From Panax quinquefolius (Eukaryota > Streptophyta > Magnoliopsida > Apiales > Araliaceae), in the NCBI GenBank assembly GCA_020205615.1, contig CM035166.1, positions 84,869,135 to 84,933,134 of the forward strand: a DNA stretch of 64,000 bases, written 5' to 3'. The position numbers and the translations under genes are program-made. Of this stretch, positions 60,558-64,000 are shown one piece after another. Each line of letters opens with the position of its first letter. The stretch's first letter is position 1. The notes beneath the pieces are model-generated. The model was not told the DNA's origin. It searched no databases and saw only the letters and a list, made by a program, of their open reading frames with translations.

Positions 60558-60892
60558 ATCTCCCTCCTTATGAAATTTCGTCCCGAAATTTACGTACACA
60601 GTATTTCAAAGAGTTGAGAATACCTTGTTTTCATTTCGATTCTATCTCCCCCATCATCATGATTTCTCCATTGCTCATCTCACGTATTTAGGATATCATT
60701 CTAGAATACAACTTCAAAACAAGGGTTAATTTAACAAATTAACATATCACATAATATCCGATATTATGGTGACCGACCAACAAATAAGCTTAGGTAGGAC
60801 ACACTAGCGAAGGATTTACTCATCTCTCCCTCCTAGTTCTAATCCGATCTCGCATGGAGATCATATCCCCAAGCTCTGATACCAAATGTAAC
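60558..60892 (-). pseudogene. residual interior of element D
   Basis: Minus-strand polypurine tract (TAAGGAGGGAGAT, 60560-60572), terminal AAATTTCGGGACGAAATTTC context, a chromodomain-end scrap (60590-60690), then the leader (60715-60870) matching 38005-38156 of element B. A first primer-binding site lies at 60873-60884. Confidence 0.7.
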
Positions 60893-61037
60893 TCTCATGG
60901 TGCTTCAACCACAGCACCTCACAATGGTACCTATCAGTTTGCCACCGCAGAACGGCGTCCCCTACGGAGAGTCTGGCTTCGGTGCATCCCCCATCAACAG
61001 GAAGTCACCAGCGAGAGGCTCGGGGCTCTTTACTTAT
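60893..61037. other. GC-rich foreign segment between two primer-binding sites
   Basis: 145 bp, visibly more GC-rich than all its surroundings, flanked on both sides by the same 21-bp sequence (60872-60892 and 61038-61058) made of the primer-binding site and the first six LTR bases. Two plus-strand frames are open across it (one reading PPQNGVPYGESGFGASPINR). Origin not identified. Confidence 0.7.
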
Positions 61038-61038
61038 A

Positions 61039-61050
61039 GCTCTGATACCA
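61039..61050 (-). other. second primer-binding site of element D
   Basis: Minus-strand TGGTATCAGAGC, two bases inside the 5' LTR, the functional position. Confidence 0.8.
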
Positions 61051-61052
61051 AA

Positions 61053-64000
61053 TGTAACGACCCCAAAATAGGTCCATTCCATCCAACCCATTCTGAGTCG
61101 CCAAATATATGGTACGAAAAACAACTACAACTTTATTACAACAATTGTCGTGCAAAATACAACAACACATATTTTGTGAGTTTTGATACCAATATATACC
61201 AAATGTAACTCTGGACACCAACTTGGATAACACGTCACCATGACACCTTACATAAAGTATGCAGTCAAAATTGTTTTAGAAATTAGAATCTTTGGGAAGT
61301 GCTTCGAAACCTTCGTATACATGGGAGGCCATGCTTTTAGGTTATGGTAGATATCATATGGCCGCTGAAATTATCCTTGGTTGACCTGATAGACCCCAAA
61401 AGAAAAGCGAGAAGATTACTATCATATTCTTCCCAATGGCGAGTCTTCTCTTGATCTATCATTATCTCCACTGTCTCAAATTGAGAATTATACTTCAAAC
61501 AAACACCAAGATCATATAGGTAGTGCTCGTAAATATACTCAGCAAGTGGATGAGCACAACCATGTCTTATGATAACACGAGTTTGTATGTCATTAGACAT
61601 CTTGTATGATAGTGACAAAACACCCTTCCAAAGTTGGGTTCGCCTCACCCTATTTAATTCACCAAAAATAACTATTAAATGATGTATAAAATCTGACAAC
61701 ACTAAAGCCCTCAATAAAATTATTTTCATACTCTTTAGGAGAACCTCAACAACTATAGACCACCGATTCTATTCCTTGTTATCTCATTCAACCCGGCTAC
61801 ACTTTTATTACACGAAAGGAATTGTGAAACAAAAGGGTGAGCACAACTAGCTCGATCAAGAAGAATATTATGACTAAAGATAAATAAATTATCAATAGTC
61901 TTCATCGATAATAAATCGGAGATTTAGAACATATGGTAGATGATAAAACTTTTCAACCATAGTTGCGTGAACGAAAGCAATCCATTAAAAAAGTCGAATA
62001 GACTATAAAGTCTATTGTCTTCTCCACGTTAAAAGTCCACCAACAATGTTTTATCCCTGTAACATCAATCAACAGTTCCTTTCCACAATCATATGAATAA
62101 CTCATAATCATAATTGTGATTCTAAATTCCTCTTCCCATCTAGGACGAAGATAATTTTTATCACTGTCTCTTTACGAAACATCAAATATCATGGTTATAC
62201 CAAATCACAGTTCCTGTTCATAATCATACTAATAAATTCATCTTTGCACCACGGGTCAAAGATATTCATCAACAGTTCATCTTTACACTACAGGCTAAAG
62301 ATATTCAACAACAGGTCATCTTTGCATTACGAGCCAAAGATATTCATCAATAATTCATCTTTGCCCTACAGGCTAAAGATATTTCAACAACAGTCATCTT
62401 TGCATTACGAGCCAAAGATATTCATCAATAATTCATCTTTGCACTACAGGCTAAAGATATTCAACAACAGGTCATCTTTGCATTACGAGCCAAAGATATT
62501 CATCAATAATTCATCTTTGCACTACAGGCTAAAGATATTCAACAACAACAGTCATCTTTGCGAAGACGAGCCAAAGATATTCATCAATAATTCATCTTTG
62601 CACTACAAAGCTAAAGATATTCAACAACAGTCATCTTTGCGAAGACGAGCCAAAGATATTCATCAATAATTCATCTTTGCACTACAGGCTAAAGATATTC
62701 AACAACAGGTCATCTTTGTACAACGAGCCAAAGATATTCATATATCAAAGAAATACATAATCATCTCAGAAGTTATATAACAATAATTATAACCATGTTG
62801 ATCAATTCACCTTTGCACTTAAGTTAAAAATATTCAATTGTAAATTCAATGGTCATGATCATACCAGTCACAATTCAACTTTTTCCCTCATCGCCAAAAA
62901 GAGAACCCTAGTCATGATCATACCAATAATCTACCCATCTTTACACTCAAGTGAAAGAGAATATCATCATTAGGGTTATAAGAATGTTACATAAAAATAA
63001 TATAATCAAAACATGATTTTAATTTCAAGAGTAAGATTCATAAATCAAGCGATAATTTGGTAGGAGAAGAAACCAATTTGTCGTGAATAGTACCCGTATT
63101 AAATACGTGAAATGTAGTATCGTGCATAAGTAACCTCGACACGAAAAGATAAAGTTTCATAATAAAATTCATATCCATATTTATAACACTTTAATCCAAA
63201 TGTTATAAATCACTTAGAAATCTCATAATCTAATATTATTAATATTATAATAATATTTTAATCATTTCTTAAACTTATAAACAATTTAATTAAATTGTTT
63301 ACACTTTACTAATTAATGCATTTAATCATCATAAAATGCCAAACTCATAAGATTTCATCACCAATAACCAAAACCCTCATCAAAAATCTGCATATACCTC
63401 ATATATGGTTCTCAAGCCATAAAATCATATTTTCTAATTTTCTTCCTTCACATAACATATTTAACTCATTTATTCATAACTAGTCCATTTTCATGAAAAT
63501 ACCAAATCAGTTCCAAAAATATTTCTTTTCTGGGATTGATCAAAATATAGTCTCATATTGAACATATATTTTTCTCAGAATTTTTAAAAATCATTTACTA
63601 TTTTTCATATGGCCAAAACCGCCGAATATTTAAACATTTATCATAAATTGTACTTTTATCCAAAAATTCCAAAATTCACAGAGTACACTGATATTATATA
63701 GATGTACTCCCAATAAAAATTTCATCAATTTTAGAGTTAACCACAAGGAGTTATAAGCGGTTACTTTTAAAATAGTCTTTTCGTAAAATTCATAACTCTT
63801 AATCTATACATCCAAAATCACCATTTTGGACACAATCAATAAAACTCATCAAAATATCATTTCAAATTTTTCCAGAATTTTTGAAGGTTCAGAAAAATTT
63901 CGAAACTAAAAACATAATAACCCTTAAAATCCCTTACTATCCCTTACCTCAAAAAAAAAAGACTTACATTTGGAATAATTTGAAACGAACTTTGCCGTAT
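61053..64000 (-). repeat. 5' LTR of element D (incomplete)
   Basis: Colinear with 56327-59280 of the sister LTR. Includes its own 13-copy array at 62235-62745. Cut by the window end. Confidence 0.88.
62235..62745. repeat. tandem array of 13 repeats, element D 5' LTR
   Basis: Same copy number and order as 57509-58017; individual copies differ mainly at the CTACAGG and GCATTACGAG words. Confidence 0.88.

Larger units (their letters stand above)
56327..64000 (-). mobile_element. element D: Tekay derivative without gag-pol (runs off window)
   Basis: 3' LTR 56327-60557, interior 60558-61052, 5' LTR from 61053 beyond the window end. The interior has polypurine tract, a scrap homologous to the chromodomain end, leader and primer-binding site, like element C. 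The left flank CCAAC (56322-56326) is the likely target duplication; the partner lies outside the window. Inserted in the Mutator-like transposase frame. Confidence 0.85.

Overview
The window reads as a transposon-dense, AT-rich intergenic block of a flowering-plant (eudicot-like) nuclear chromosome. Almost everything is nested transposable elements. The plant signs are Tekay-type Ty3/gypsy chromoviruses primed by initiator tRNA-Met, a Tat/Ogre-type element primed by tRNA-Arg, CACTA and Mutator-like DNA transposons, a Stowaway MITE, plant mobile domain and ZAT-type zinc-finger fragments, and one arabinogalactan peptide gene. The species cannot be named from the sequence. I see no tRNA, rRNA or CRISPR.

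Layout. (1) 1-30540: a tandem array of about 1.9-2.0 kb composite units (last part of one unit at 1-580, full units from 17701, 19621 and 21601, a final partial copy to about 30453). It has been invaded by a Tat/Ogre-like element on the minus strand (581-17700, duplicated target CTTCC), a Pack-MULE carrying a ZAT zinc-finger fragment (22616-24615) and a gag-pol-less Tekay derivative, element C (24928 to about 29612). The Tat/Ogre-like element itself contains Tekay element A (706 to about 11189), which holds a solo LTR of the element C type (1058-3364, TSD AAGAT), and a Ty1/copia solo LTR (11378-11924, TSD TAAAC). (2) 30541-44890: remains of an older minus-strand chromovirus, split by Tekay element B (30851-40660, both LTRs, TSD CATAA) and by a 3.5 kb solo LTR (41141-44656). 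(3) 45146-45507: the only host gene I can defend, an AGP23-like arabinogalactan peptide gene with TATA box, carrying an apparent one-base frameshift near its 3' end. (4) 45508-47930: AT-rich spacer with a Stowaway MITE. (5) 47970-56326: a Mutator-like element with terminal tandem repeats and a damaged transposase gene. Its repeats are split by a CACTA element (48131-54635, TSD TGA), which is split by a second CACTA element (48476-54023, TSD ATT). Its transposase frame is cut by Tekay derivative D. (6) 56327-64000: element D, with a 4.2 kb LTR, a 0.5 kb interior and a second LTR running off the window.

Relationships. A and B carry decayed gag-protease-RT-RNase H-integrase-chromodomain genes. 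C and D keep only the leader with primer-binding site, a scrap of chromodomain end and the polypurine tract, apparently with the same deletion junction, so they look like one non-autonomous lineage that would depend on A/B-like relatives. Near-identical copies differ unusually often at CAG/CTG trinucleotides. That may be sequencing error at methylated CHG sites, so frameshifts in these elements should be read with caution.
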